Below are positions 44,881 to 55,453 of a DNA stretch of 64,000 nt, one piece after another. Source of the stretch: Stereocaulon alpinum (lineage: Eukaryota > Ascomycota > Lecanoromycetes > Lecanorales > Stereocaulaceae). A program made the position numbers and the translations under genes. The notes beneath the pieces were generated by a model. It did no database searches. It was not told the DNA's origin and saw nothing but the letters and a program-made list of their open reading frames with translations. How positions within the stretch are numbered: the stretch's first letter is position 1; each line of letters begins with the position of its first letter. The DNA lies in contig JAEUBA010000003.1 in NCBI GenBank assembly GCA_018257865.1, forward strand, positions 372,001-436,000, written 5' to 3'.

Positions 44881-47382
44881 TCATGATACATCACCATATC
44901 TGTCATTCTCGCCGAACACAGCAGCCATGAACTCTCCAGCATGTTCAATTGCTTCCTCGTACACTCTCAGCTTATGAGCCGCCATGGCCCTCTTCAGCTC
45001 TTCCTCATGTTCCTTTCTCAGCTGCGCTTCGTCTTCCTCCACCTTCTTGCAAAGATCTGCTAGCATGTGGAAGCAATTCGGACATCGATAGTGGTCTACA
45101 CAGTAAGAACAGTCGCAAGGTGGATTCACCGCAAGACAGTCAGGGCAAACGTGGACGTCACACAGGGTACATTGATGCGCGGTAGCCGGACATTTGGGGC
45201 GATGATCTCCAACGGCGCGGTACTTTGGACACATGAAGGCTCCACAACCTCGCCAGTCTGACTTTGCTTCGACTTCCTTGGGCGCTTCAGCGTCACTCTC
45301 AATTGGCCCTGGCTTTGCTGGATCAATTGAACCAGGCCCATCATCTTTCGGAGGCGACAGGGCAGTCTTTCCCTTTTTACTTGGATTTTCAGATCGTTGC
45401 ATGGCGACTAGCTCATCGACCTCTCTGCGAAGTTGGGATCCTGCCTTGATTGGCCAAGTCAAGGCAGGCAGGATCTGCTCCAAGTGATGGAGGGATTGGG
45501 TGGTCATGTTGAGGCTCTGTAGGTAGTTTTGGAAATCTTCTTTCATTTCTGTACGATGCATATTTTTCTCAGTGGCTATCGTCGTCCAAGTCTCCAAGAT
45601 GTCTTTGAACTTCGACCTCTCCTCGAAGTATGCTTTCTCGGAGGCTAGATCCTTATACCCACAGACTCTTAATGAGAGGCCTCGAAGATCATGTGCGAAA
45701 CAGAATGGCTCGTGGCATGCTTGACAAGAAGATTTCCAACCTGGCGTGTTCCAGCATTCATGACAAAGATTTCGAGGGCATGCATTCTGGTCTTGACTGC
45801 CTGGTCCAAAGGAGAGCCACTGGAGCCCTGGATCGGGTTCTTCGCTTACTGTGAACTTGGGCGGAGAAACATCCTTGTTCAACATCAGACGCTTAAATTC
45901 TGGATCTTCGTAACTTTCGCCCTTTGGTAGAGGAGCGGTGCGAAGGTGGTTGGTAACAGACCCCATCATACCAGGCCCCACGAAGCTTATGCTCCCACCA
46001 TTGGAAAACGTTGGTCTCAAGCAGCACCATTGCATCTTTACAGCTGGCGTGACTGTACTATTTGGTATGTTCCCATTGTTGTCAGGAGTTGTGCTGGGAA
46101 AGATCTCCTGTAGCATGACATTTGGGTTTTTGAGGTGGTTAGGAGCCCACCAAAACTTCTGATCTGGAGCCTCATCATCACTCTTCGCCGGTGGTAATGG
46201 CCGAGAGAATGCACAGTTCTCGCAGAGAGTTTTTCTGCAACCTGTGCAATGCATCCTTATACTGCAATGCTCGCACCGTTCATCGACCAGTTCACCACAG
46301 TCATGACATTTGACCCCTTCGACGAACTTTCTATAGCTCTGGCGTAGATGTGCAGGCAGCAATTTGCCCTCACCTTGCCCTGGTTTTGCATCGCAACCCA
46401 GAGCTTCACCATTATAGCCAGATTCTGCGTCCTCCCACAATTGCCCTCTAGAGCTTATTCTTACGTTCCTATCGAGATCCACCGAAGGACCCAGGCGATT
46501 TCCAGAACGCCATAAGCGATCGTAGACCACCCATACCTCCGCTCTGGCATCAGGAGTGCCTCTTCCAACAGAGTAGTCCTTCCTGCGCAAACATCTTCCC
46601 CCTGGTGTCGGACACCAAGCTGTGTCTGTCCATATTCCCAGTTTATGACATATCTCGATAAGGTCATGGGTAGGAGCTGAGTCAGAGTCTCGGCGGGTGA
46701 GAGATGCTGGAGTATAAGGGCGCCGCCGATGATGCCTGCACCGAAATGTGTATAGACTTCGTAACGCTAGAATTGGCTTGTTGTCGGTTCGACTCGCGTC
46801 CCTCTGTAGCTTGAAAAGGCTCAGGAACGGCACAATATTGTACTTTAGTGACACCTGCTTGCATCCACGAACTGACAAGTGCTGTATTGTCTCTCGCCGA
46901 CCATGGAGAACACATGTCGTCAACGCATCTCCGGATACCGCGGTGTGATCAAGTTCGAGAGATTTTAGCCGAGTGCCGAAGGGCAGTATGACTGTAACGA
47001 GTAGCTGGTCCAAAGCCAGTGGTTTTGAATGTTGTGTTGTAGCATCTCCAGAGCTGTCACTTGCGGGAGAAGTCTGTCTAGAAGCTAGCCTTCCAGGACT
47101 TAATGATCGAAATGAGAGATTATTCCAAGCGATCGGATAGCCTTGCAAGAATGACCTGAGGTATCTGGAAGTATGGTACAGGTCTAGGATTGAGGATGTC
47201 GGTAGCTGGAGGAGGAGAGATTCAAGCACTGGAGGGTGTGTAGATATGATGCATTCGAAGTTGGAGAGAGAGGTTCGGGGTTCTGGACAGGGGCGAGGGC
47301 TGGTGCTTGGACGATAGCCGGATGGGAAGCACGCCGCTCTGGAAAGTGGCCCTCGCGAGCGCAGAGGGTATTCATTCTCCAT
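44881..47382 (-). CDS. F-box-like protein with multiple cysteine clusters
   Basis: Single-exon gene, 833 aa, conserved in character but not assigned to a named gene. The N-terminal third looks F-box/LRR-like: LESLLLQLPTSSILDLYHTS, YPIAWNNLSFRSLSPG, then LKSLELDHTAVSGDAL and IQHLSVRGCKQVS. This suggests an SCF-type substrate adaptor. Three cysteine/histidine clusters follow: CHDCGELVDERCEHCSIRMH with CRKTLCENC (about 370-410); CHECWNTPGWKSSCQACHEPF (about 570-590); and a C-terminal set from GCGAFMCPKYRAVGDHRPKC through CTLCDVHVCPDCLAVNPPCD to CPNCFHM (about 720-785). These look like zinc-binding, RING- or B-box-like modules. A charged helix ends the protein. An E3-ligase role is inference. The start is ATG 47382 (GTG 47394 is upstream). 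Divergent from DPH2. Confidence 0.75.
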   Translation of the reverse strand: MENEYPLRSRGPLSRAACFPSGYRPSTSPRPCPEPRTSLSNFECIISTHPPVLESLLLQLPTSSILDLYHTSRYLRSFLQGYPIAWNNLSFRSLSPGRLASRQTSPASDSSGDATTQHSKPLALDQLLVTVILPFGTRLKSLELDHTAVSGDALTTCVLHGRRETIQHLSVRGCKQVSLKYNIVPFLSLFKLQRDASRTDNKPILALRSLYTFRCRHHRRRPYTPASLTRRDSDSAPTHDLIEICHKLGIWTDTAWCPTPGGRCLRRKDYSVGRGTPDARAEVWVVYDRLWRSGNRLGPSVDLDRNVRISSRGQLWEDAESGYNGEALGCDAKPGQGEGKLLPAHLRQSYRKFVEGVKCHDCGELVDERCEHCSIRMHCTGCRKTLCENCAFSRPLPPAKSDDEAPDQKFWWAPNHLKNPNVMLQEIFPSTTPDNNGNIPNSTVTPAVKMQWCCLRPTFSNGGSISFVGPGMMGSVTNHLRTAPLPKGESYEDPEFKRLMLNKDVSPPKFTVSEEPDPGLQWLSFGPGSQDQNACPRNLCHECWNTPGWKSSCQACHEPFCFAHDLRGLSLRVCGYKDLASEKAYFEERSKFKDILETWTTIATEKNMHRTEMKEDFQNYLQSLNMTTQSLHHLEQILPALTWPIKAGSQLRREVDELVAMQRSENPSKKGKTALSPPKDDGPGSIDPAKPGPIESDAEAPKEVEAKSDWRGCGAFMCPKYRAVGDHRPKCPATAHQCTLCDVHVCPDCLAVNPPCDCSYCVDHYRCPNCFHMLADLCKKVEEDEAQLRKEHEEELKRAMAAHKLRVYEEAIEHAGEFMAAVFGENDRYGDVS

Positions 47383-47959
47383 GTGCTCCTTCACATATGT
47401 CCTGATACGAGGGGCGCTTTTAGTGGTGCGTACATGAGAGTGGAAGAGGCTTTGATTGAGATAAGAATTACTGGAAGAGTTGACGATTGTGACGTGCAGG
47501 CTTGAGCTGGTTGAGGCTTTCTAACAACCCCTGCGCCGATCCTTCCTGGCTGATCCCGTCACGCCCGCCAACGCCGCAGCCAAATCACAGCCTAAGGTAC
47601 CTAAGGTACCTAAGTCTACCTTATTCCACCAGCCGCTCTAGGTGCGATGGCACTTTAATGGGGTAAAACCCCCCAACAAACATGCAAATTGCAGCACTGA
47701 AATTATGATTCCGTTTAATTCCGACGTTCTATCGAGACAACTAGTATTATTCATAAGCATGTCATAGAGCTTGTCTCTGTCCTCTATACGTATAAACATT
47801 TTGCCTTAATGGTGCTTGAGACTATCAATCTTTCCAATATCTAGCCTGCCGCTCGACAGTACCCGGAGAATCTCATTGTCCGCCACTTCGTTCTTTTCAG
47901 CGTTCTGATACGTCCCTAGGTCTAACATATTTGACTTTCGAGCATCAAACACCTCCATC
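47383..47959. promoter_or_regulatory. Divergent promoter F-box-like gene / DPH2 with CCTAAGGTA tandem
   Basis: 577 bp between two start codons. At 47591-47617 the 9-mer CCTAAGGTA repeats twice, followed by CCTAAGTCTA and then CCTTA. The same TAAGGTA core clusters before the epimerase gene. The binding factor is unknown. Confidence 0.45.
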
Positions 47960-49720
47960 ATGGCTTCTCCGAGTGGTCCCCCTATTTTGTCAACTCCGGC
48001 CACTCACATCTTTGAAGGGCAAACCGACCTGCCAGCGGTTAAAGTGAGCTTGCGTCTTTCCGATGAGCAATTATGTATCACCTATGAAGTAGAACGAACA
48101 GTTTCAGAAATCAAGAAGGCAAGATATGCCAGGGTCGCTCTTCAGTTTCCGGACCAGATGCTCCCAGATGCTCCCCGAGTTTTTGAAGCTTTGAGCAAGG
48201 GCTTGAATCCCACAGCCACCACCCAAATAGCACGGCCAGTCCAAGCTCAAGCCAGGAACAACGAGTTGGAGAGTCTGGACAGCCTTAATCTGTCACCTAG
48301 GGATCTGCCTACAGTGCGACTGTATATTCTTGCCGATACATCATACGGAGCCTGCTGCGTGGACGAGATTGCTGCAGAGCATATCCATGCTGATGCAGTA
48401 ATCCACTATGGTCGTGCATGCCTCTCCCCAACGGCACGAGTGCCGGTAATACACGTGTTCACCGTTCGCCCTCTCCCGGAGTCGGGTCGTCTCAGGCTGA
48501 TCGAGGATTTTGAGAACTTTTACGGGGATCGTCAACAGAAGATTATACTCATGGCTGATGTTACGTATCAAGCACATCTCAACTCTCTTATGACTGTTTT
48601 ACAGACTCACGGATTTGCCAACTTGTTTCTGGCAGCAATCGTGCATGACCCTTCGTCGCCTTTGCCAAATCGGACTGTCCCAGACGAAGTGAAAGTTAAT
48701 CCATCGAGGTTGCAAGACTGGCGTCTCTTCCACATTTCAGATCCACCAGAGTCACTTCTGCTTACGCTAGCTTCTCGTGTGGCTAGTATACGTATCTACC
48801 CTACTGCTGAGACGGAGATAAATTATCCACGTGATCCGTTCATCGCATCTACAAGCCGAGCGCTAAACAGAAGATACGCGCTCTTGACCTCTGTCAGTAC
48901 CGTCTCAATATTCGGTATCCTAATAAACACTCTTAGCGTCATGAACTATTTGCACATTGTTGAACATGTAAAGTCTCAATTACTAGCTGCCGGAAAGAAA
49001 AGCTACACTTTCGTGGTTGGTAAAGTCAACGCTGCGAAAGTGGCCAATTTTAGCGATATTGGAGCATGGATTGTTATTGGATGCTGGGAAAGCTCCCTGA
49101 TTGACAGCAAGGACTTCTGGAAGCCTATTCTGACCCCATTTGAGCTCGAGTTAGCATTGAAGGGAGACGAAGAAAGAGTCTGGACTGGGGAATGGAATAG
49201 TGATTTTCAAAAGCTACTCAATGAGCCAATCCCATCTAAGGCGAAGACTACCATTCCAGAGAAGAGCGGAATTCTCAATGGCACAGCCGCCTTTGGAGAA
49301 GACTATGACTCAGAGCCAGAATCAGCACCACCAGAGTTCAATCTACGGACAGGACGCTATGTGTCGAACTCAAGGCCAATGGGGCCACCTACATCAACCG
49401 GTGGCGAAGCGTCGATCAGCGGTACACAGCCTGGAAATTCGTTGATCAAGCGGGCGAAGGGCGATCTAGCCGTCATTGGTGGGGAAGTGTCTCCAGGAGC
49501 CGAGCATCTCAGGTCGAAGAGAACTTGGAAGGGGCTTGGGAGCGATTTCGAAATTGCATACGAGGAGACAGGAGCAGCAGTAGAGGAGGGTAGAAGTGGC
49601 ATTGCGAGGGGCTATACGCATGACACAGTTGCTGAAGGAAGGACATATGAGCAAAGCGTATCGTTCCCATTCAGCAAAGATTCGATGGAAAAATTCTTCG
49701 CTACAGGATATTCTGACTGA
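47960..49720 (+). CDS. DPH2: Diphthamide biosynthesis protein 2 (ACP-transferase subunit)
   Basis: Subunit of the Dph1-Dph2 radical-SAM [4Fe-4S] complex, which performs the first step of diphthamide synthesis: transfer of a 3-amino-3-carboxypropyl group to a histidine of translation elongation factor 2. Cytosolic. Single exon, 586 aa, in the range of fungal Dph2. Family blocks: RVALQFPDQMLPDAPRVFEAL; LADTSYGACCVDEIAAEHI with DAVIHYGRACLSPT (cysteines of the first domain); NRRYALLTSVSTVSIFGILI; TFVVGKVNAAKVANFSDI; and IGCWESSLIDSKDFWKPIL. The last segment carries a cysteine and the fold's third domain. A C-terminal disordered tail ends in FPFSKDSMEKFFATGY. The other subunit, Dph1, is not in this window. 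Confidence 0.95.
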   Translation: MASPSGPPILSTPATHIFEGQTDLPAVKVSLRLSDEQLCITYEVERTVSEIKKARYARVALQFPDQMLPDAPRVFEALSKGLNPTATTQIARPVQAQARNNELESLDSLNLSPRDLPTVRLYILADTSYGACCVDEIAAEHIHADAVIHYGRACLSPTARVPVIHVFTVRPLPESGRLRLIEDFENFYGDRQQKIILMADVTYQAHLNSLMTVLQTHGFANLFLAAIVHDPSSPLPNRTVPDEVKVNPSRLQDWRLFHISDPPESLLLTLASRVASIRIYPTAETEINYPRDPFIASTSRALNRRYALLTSVSTVSIFGILINTLSVMNYLHIVEHVKSQLLAAGKKSYTFVVGKVNAAKVANFSDIGAWIVIGCWESSLIDSKDFWKPILTPFELELALKGDEERVWTGEWNSDFQKLLNEPIPSKAKTTIPEKSGILNGTAAFGEDYDSEPESAPPEFNLRTGRYVSNSRPMGPPTSTGGEASISGTQPGNSLIKRAKGDLAVIGGEVSPGAEHLRSKRTWKGLGSDFEIAYEETGAAVEEGRSGIARGYTHDTVAEGRTYEQSVSFPFSKDSMEKFFATGYSD

Positions 49721-50584
49721 AGATATTACACCCCTCGATTGTACGGTAAGTCCCAGCGGCTGAGGCAATGAAAACATCAAGTGTGATGTTGCACTGCAGG
49801 AGCATCAAACAGTAGCTCCGGTATTCCAGCCCCTCCTCTCGTATCTGCTGCAGCCTGCTAATTTGAGAATGACACTTTTCAGCTCAACGGCATAATCCGG
49901 CGGCGAATCGGTCACTTTTGGTAGGGTAGGGCTGGCTTTAGTAATCTCTCTAGCCAATAAGTTGCGTGCTCTCGCTCAAGTCTTTCTCTTTCCTCATAAA
50001 ACCCTTACCGCAACTTACTCACACCATCTGTAACATTCTTGCGGCTCGACGATATTAAATATTAGCACAACGTACAGATTGAGTCCGAGACAACTTGGAT
50101 CAAACATCTTTTCCGATTGCCAAGCGGTTATCAGAGTTATCAGATCCGTCTGGGGGGCTCGAATCCTCCAGAATTTGAAATCAAGCCTTTTAGCGCAGCG
50201 GCAGGGACCCCCTTCAGCCTCACTGTTCGTCATTGCCTCGACTGCCAAGTCCTGTATCGCGACAGACGGTGACGACGCTTTCACGTATGTACAATCATTT
50301 CCATATCACCGTCATCTGTGTCTGAATATACTTCCTCTTGATCGCCTGGCGGCCCAGATGCAACAGCTGGTCGCCACCTTCCATCGCGTCCTGGCGTGAG
50401 GGAGTCATGTCGCGACGCGCAATCAAACAACCCAGAATCACCTCCATTCGCCACACCTTGTTGTGAACAGCATCAGCCAGGGACATTTATTGATCTAATC
50501 AGTTCGCAGGGGTGCACCTGGACCTTTTGAGCATTGAACGGCGCCAAGCCCGCGGAAAGCTGCATGGCATAAGGGGAATCGAGG
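49721..50584. promoter_or_regulatory. palF/RIM8 upstream region with PacC-type sites
   Basis: 864 bp between the DPH2 stop and the palF ATG. The PacC/Rim101 consensus GCCARG occurs six times: GCCAAG at 50119, 50244 and 50543, GCCAGG at 50476, and reverse CCTGGC at 50345 and 50390. With equal base frequencies less than one would be expected. No coding region is recognised. Confidence 0.5.
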
Positions 50585-52955
50585 ATGACTACAGCTCGAA
50601 CGACCAAACAAAGTTTAAAGCATTCTTCCCTCTTTGCGAGATGTACAGCACCATTCGCGTCCAATCAAAGCAGTTTTGTGGAGCAGGAGATTCGATTCAA
50701 AGAGCCATATCGACAACATTCCCCTGGTGATATTGTGAAAGGAGTCGTTCACGTCAACTTCCCCAAAGCTTTACGCATCACACATCTCGTCCTCCGACTC
50801 CATGGATTCGTCAAAGTAATTAGCAGGGCCAAGCTTCCGGGCGAGGAGATTAAATATGATGAGAAATTTCTCGCTGCTGGAGGAGGAAGGGGTAGACGGG
50901 GCATGGAATACTACGGTGACGGCTTTGCGAAGCTCTTCGAGGAGGACAACGTCCTATGTGGCGAAGGACGCGTTTTGGGCAAATATGAGTTTCATTTCGA
51001 AATGGTCCTTCCCTCGAGAGGATTGCCAACCAGCATCAATGTGAGTGCCATCCCTTGAGCACGGCAACGCTGCTTTCATTCCGACTGTTGCTGATGATGA
51101 TCTGCAGTTTGAACATGGTGTCATATCGTATCTCCTATCCTCCACAGTGACGCGACCCACTGCCATTGCACCAACTTCAACACTTCACCACAAGCTTAAT
51201 GTGCAAGAAATAATCGACATCGCACCTATACCAAAGCCAAAACCCCACATGCTCTCTCTAGAGGCATCCCATAGGAGAAGGAAGACAAAAACAGGCACGA
51301 AAAAGAGAGAGGAAACCAGCCTTGATTCGGCAAATAGCATGCACAGTCCCACGTCGGTCAGTCCTGCAACTGAAGAAGATCCGCCACGCAGTCCCGTTCC
51401 GAGTGAGGTTAGCTCAGCAAGCATGACTAGCAGCAGTGTCGCAAGCAACCGGTTGGACTCTGGGACACCAGCCTTAAGTGAACTCAGTGGCGCTACCCAA
51501 GAGGACACGGCATATGCAAAGACAGAGCTACTCCAAGGAGGCTGTTTGGCTGGCGACGCGTTGCCTATAAGGATAGAGGTTCACCACACGAAGCCCGTGA
51601 AGAACATGCAAGGAGTTATCGTTACTCTGTTTCGTCTCGGGCGTATCGACACCCATCCTGCCATACCACTAGGGATTACTCTCAAAGGCCGGAAGCCGAA
51701 ATATGAGGACTATTACCCCAGATCTCGTACCGGCCTTGGAGGCCTCTCACTCTCCTCCGCAGGTTCGAGTAGGTCCTTCAGACAGGATCTCAACCAAATC
51801 TTCGCGCCTATCATTGTGCAAGGCACGTGCCTAGACCAAGTCATCAATACGTCAATCCAAGCCCCATTTGACTTATTTCCAACTATCTCTTGTGTCCCTG
51901 GTGCCATGATAAGCTTCGACTACTACGTCGAGATTGTTGTGGATCTGCGTAGCAGAACGGGCAGTCAGGACAGAATCTTGGATCAGCTCAGCATTACTAA
52001 CATGCCACAGCATGGCTATGGTGACCCAAGGATAAGCAAATTTGAGGGAGTAGATGGCATCAGCTATCACTCTACTCCTGGGTTCAATTATCTTATTACG
52101 GATCAGCTTAGGAGGACGAAAGGTGTTATCTTTACAAGAACCGAGATCATCATCGGAACGCGGGACAGTGGCCGTACCCGCGGGAAACAGAGAGAACAAC
52201 GAGATATCCCGGAGACCAACACATCCTTGAGAGCATCCATTAAGCTTGGCCGGGAGCTAGATCCGAACGACAACGAGCATGAACAAGGATCTACTCAGAT
52301 GGAAAAAGACGAGCATAACGGAGTTAATGTCATAGACTACCACCAGATAGCCTGGGTACTCCTTCCAAACATTGACCAGGATGTGGACGAGAAGACCCGA
52401 ATGAGGAGAGCTGAAGAAATGCTACTACCCAGCGCTCCACCACCAGATGATGGGTATGAGCCTTCTTCGTCGCTAGGACTGGTGCCATCAGCTCCCCCCG
52501 CAATGGATGAAGAAGATTTCATTCAAAGGTACGCCCTTAGTGCACCTGCGTACGACGGACCTTCGAGGCAACTACATGAGCATGGCAATGGCAGCCTACC
52601 AGACAGTGTCGCCCCGCAGCCGGCGACCATTTCTCAAGACGACAAACAAGAGCTCGAAAGGCAACGTTTGCTCGCGCTCGCCAGCTCTCCAACTGCCGGT
52701 GATGAAGCAGACTCTGGAGCAGAAAGCCACCAATTACCTCAAGCATCCGCTCCAGTCCTCTACGAAGACGACGTCTTCGACATCAATGACCCTCGCGTAC
52801 CCCAAGCCCTTCCAGATGTCGACAATGATAACGACAACCATGCATCAGCTATCAACGGATCTGCATCCCATACTAGCCCTGCCAATGACGAGCCAGGCCC
52901 TCCACATCCTCACAACCCTGGCAATAACGAAGATTTGCCCATGTACAAAAGGTGA
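50585..52955 (+). CDS. palF: pH-response arrestin-like protein PalF/Rim8
   Basis: Alpha-arrestin of the alkaline ambient-pH pathway. It binds the seven-helix sensor PalH at the plasma membrane and recruits ESCRT components, leading to PacC processing. Two exons, 50585-51040 and 51108-52955, giving 767 aa. The 67-nt intron (GTGAGT..GATCTGCAG) joins LPTSIN to FEHGVISYLLSSTVTRPT, a conserved strand pair. The arrestin N domain covers about 30-200 (EIRFKEPYRQHSPGDIVKG, LRLHGFVKV, YEFHFEMVLPSRGLP). A Ser-rich insert follows. The C domain runs from about 290 (GDALPIRIEVHHTKPVKNMQG..VTLFRLGRIDTHPAI) to about 470. The tail holds repeated SAPP motifs (LPSAPPPDD, LVPSAPPAMDE) as in Rim8, likely ESCRT/ubiquitin-ligase docking. 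Sites for PacC upstream suggest feedback control. Confidence 0.92.
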
Positions 52956-53878
52956 TCCTTTTCGGCGTTCCGGTACTCATGACTGCATATTTCTTAGCGT
53001 CAAAGGCATTATTGCATGATTATACCCCCCTGTGAGAGGCTTACTGGCCATGGACACTGCATTATGATCGCGCAGTTTGAAGCATTTGTATTCTTAACAT
53101 TACTCATGAAGAGGCATTTAACCTGCAATCCAGTCAGCAGAGACTGAGTGGTACATATTCTGTATCTAGAGCTGCCTTTGCTGAAAATCACCCTATCCGC
53201 TTCATAAGCTACATAACCACCCCGCCCCCAACATCCTCAAGCCTTTTCCTTCCCCTTCATCTACGATACCTAACTATCCACCCTATGGCAGTACGAATCT
53301 ACCAGAGCTACCTCCAAGCACAGATACATTGAATGCAAACAAAACCTCCCATCCACATCGCCCCCCCAGAAGAATTTCACACCCGGAACGCAAGCCCTGG
53401 AGCGGCCTTAGGGGCTCCGTAATAGGTTCGGGGGTTGGGTTAGGGGATTCGCTCGTGTGCTACTCGTTTGGCGAAATGTGGACTTTTTGGCGATGCCTAC
53501 TTGAACTTGGGTAACGGCTTATGTTGTGATGAGAATTGTGCAAGTATTGGCTCGGGGTCTGGGATGTGCATGCTTTTATCTCTCTAGGTGGTTATGCCCA
53601 GCTCATGTGTGATTTACGTTTAGCTAGTTGTGTTATGGTGCTTGAATCTCCACTGCGTTGCTGGTGGGTGTGTGTTTGTTTTCAAGATCAGGGTTTGGTG
53701 CGTGTATGATGGGAGACGGTGGATGTGTTTTTGTAGTTTGTTTTCTGGAAACGTATGGTTATGTTCGTTCATCAGCTGTCACGACTCTGATGTTTGGGCC
53801 AAAGATCGTCTTGTTCGTTAGAAGGTAACTAGAACTCATTGCTTGAAATTGAAACTGCGAATTCATGATCTCGTACGC
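52956..53878. other. Convergent intergenic region
   Basis: 923 bp between the palF stop and the stop of the next minus-strand gene. It is pyrimidine-rich near 53210-53290 and G/T-rich after 53400; no gene recognised. Confidence 0.45.
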
Positions 53879-54736
53879 CTACCCTAAGACTCCCCGAACC
53901 CCTTTTGCGCGTGCATCGTGACGTCGGAGCTCAAGTGGGGTTTCCTTCTCTTTACCAGTACCGTCTTCGGTCTCGAATACGTCATCAAATGCCGCTTGCC
54001 ACTGAGCAGACAGCGGCTCCTCAGTCGTGCTACTCATTAGTACTCTTGTGTTGGGAAGCCTTATGGTGACACTTTGGACGAGCCTTCTCAGCAGTCCTAC
54101 TACTTCTCGGCCCATGTGGGTTTCGTACCAACTGGGTAATGTAGAGTAGAAGCGGAAGTGTATCTCCCTCAGCGTTGGCGGCAGCCGTAGAAGTGGTTCC
54201 ATCCAGCTCTCGATGCTGTAGAGCATGCAGACGCCGATCTCGACCGAGACAAGCTGGGTCAATTGAGAATCCGTAAGTCGGTCTAGGAATTTGGTGAGGT
54301 TTACAGCCTGGTTGAAACGGAATGAGTGCTGGAAGAAAATGTCATCGTATTCCTCTTTTACGGCTGCGGAGACGAGTCTTAGGTTTTCGAAATTGCTGGT
54401 AGCGAAAGGGCGGCGACCGAAGCCAAAGTGATATGATGAGGGTCTGAAGATTGAACCAAATGTGGCTTCGTATTCCCATAGCCCGTCAGAGCTGAGAGTT
54501 TTACGACACTGTAAGACGGACCGCCAGATGTGTTGACGGATTTCGGCTGGAAGATGGCTGAGTGTTCCTAATGATGGATTTCTTTCGCGCGCTGCAGAGA
54601 ACCAAGCCCATCGCCTCCTTGTACGATCTAGGACTCGGTCGGTGATGTATCGTTGCACGTCATTTTGGTCGAATGGTAGCGTTACGACGAAGCTAGGGTC
54701 TCTCAAGGCTGTTCCATTGTCTTGGACGAGTTGCAT
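53879..54736 (-). CDS. Fungal-specific hypothetical protein with F-box-like segment
   Basis: Single exon, 285 aa from ATG 54736 (the frame extends to a GTG at 54829). Not a named gene. The segment LSHLPAEIRQHIWRSVLQCRK, followed by NLRLVSAAVKEEYDDIFFQHSFRFN, is the common opening of a large ascomycete family. In that family a short helical F-box-like or 2EXR-like motif precedes a beta-rich body. Later LPPTLREIHFRFYSTLPSWYE fits the same group. No catalytic motif, signal peptide or membrane segment. Such genes are numerous in accessory regions, and function is unknown. The GTG-extended N terminus contains LFLFFAP but no ATG. Confidence 0.7.
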   Translation of the reverse strand: MQLVQDNGTALRDPSFVVTLPFDQNDVQRYITDRVLDRTRRRWAWFSAARERNPSLGTLSHLPAEIRQHIWRSVLQCRKTLSSDGLWEYEATFGSIFRPSSYHFGFGRRPFATSNFENLRLVSAAVKEEYDDIFFQHSFRFNQAVNLTKFLDRLTDSQLTQLVSVEIGVCMLYSIESWMEPLLRLPPTLREIHFRFYSTLPSWYETHMGREVVGLLRRLVQSVTIRLPNTRVLMSSTTEEPLSAQWQAAFDDVFETEDGTGKEKETPLELRRHDARAKGVRGVLG

Positions 54737-55453
54737 GTTGACAACCCGCTCGACAGCAGATCGGCGTTTCAGCTGGGATGGTGCAAAGAACAGGAAGAGA
54801 TTCTGAAAAACATTGATTGACTCGGGCACTTTGCGCTTTGGCGAGTATCACTTTTGAGGTTCGGTGTTAGAGTAGTCTATAGTGTTGTACCCCGGGTCCG
54901 AGTCAGACTATGCGGACAAAGATCTGCCTAATGGTCAACACGGAAACGGTAGCCTTTTGCTGCAGGCAACGGTGAGGTTGGCCTGCGTGGGTCTCAGCTG
55001 AAAGCCTTGGGGTGGGGAAATAACCTGGCCTCGGTCCGGGTCGGGCAAACAGGCTAGAACCCAGTGAGCGCCTGAGGCATAAACTTATCAGCCTCGGTGG
55101 GCTTCCACACATTACGGTATTCATTGGCGTCTTCTAGAGAGATATACGCTATTGATCATACCACACTGGGAGGAACTTTACCTTACAGCATCTCCCTTCC
55201 CGTACATTCGCCTTGTTCTCCCTAAATCCCATCATGTTATACGATATACAAGTATATGCGTTGATCCAATCAAATCCGAATACATGAGAGTACAACTGGA
55301 AGAGCCCGTTCAAGTGTTCTCAACATCCAGCGAGGAAATCAAAGCTGCTCGTGCTCTACACTGGTGTACGGTGGTGTTTGAACGAAATTCTTTGACCCTT
55401 GTTCCGTTACGGTCCACGACCTCTCAGAAATAGCATTGCTATTCCACTACATA
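54737..55453. other. Intergenic region between hypothetical gene and NLR-type gene
   Basis: 717 bp without a supported gene. A 93-codon plus-strand frame at 55152-55433 has no motif I recognise. I also looked for a continuation of the NLR-type protein past its stop (repeat units) and found none by eye. Confidence 0.4.

Noticed and set aside
50105..50180. tRNA-like A-box/B-box words (TTGCCAAGCGGTT and GGGCTCGAATCCTCC)
   Set aside because: The T-arm can pair, but the acceptor stem does not and the D/anticodon arms are not credible. The first word is better read as a PacC-type site.
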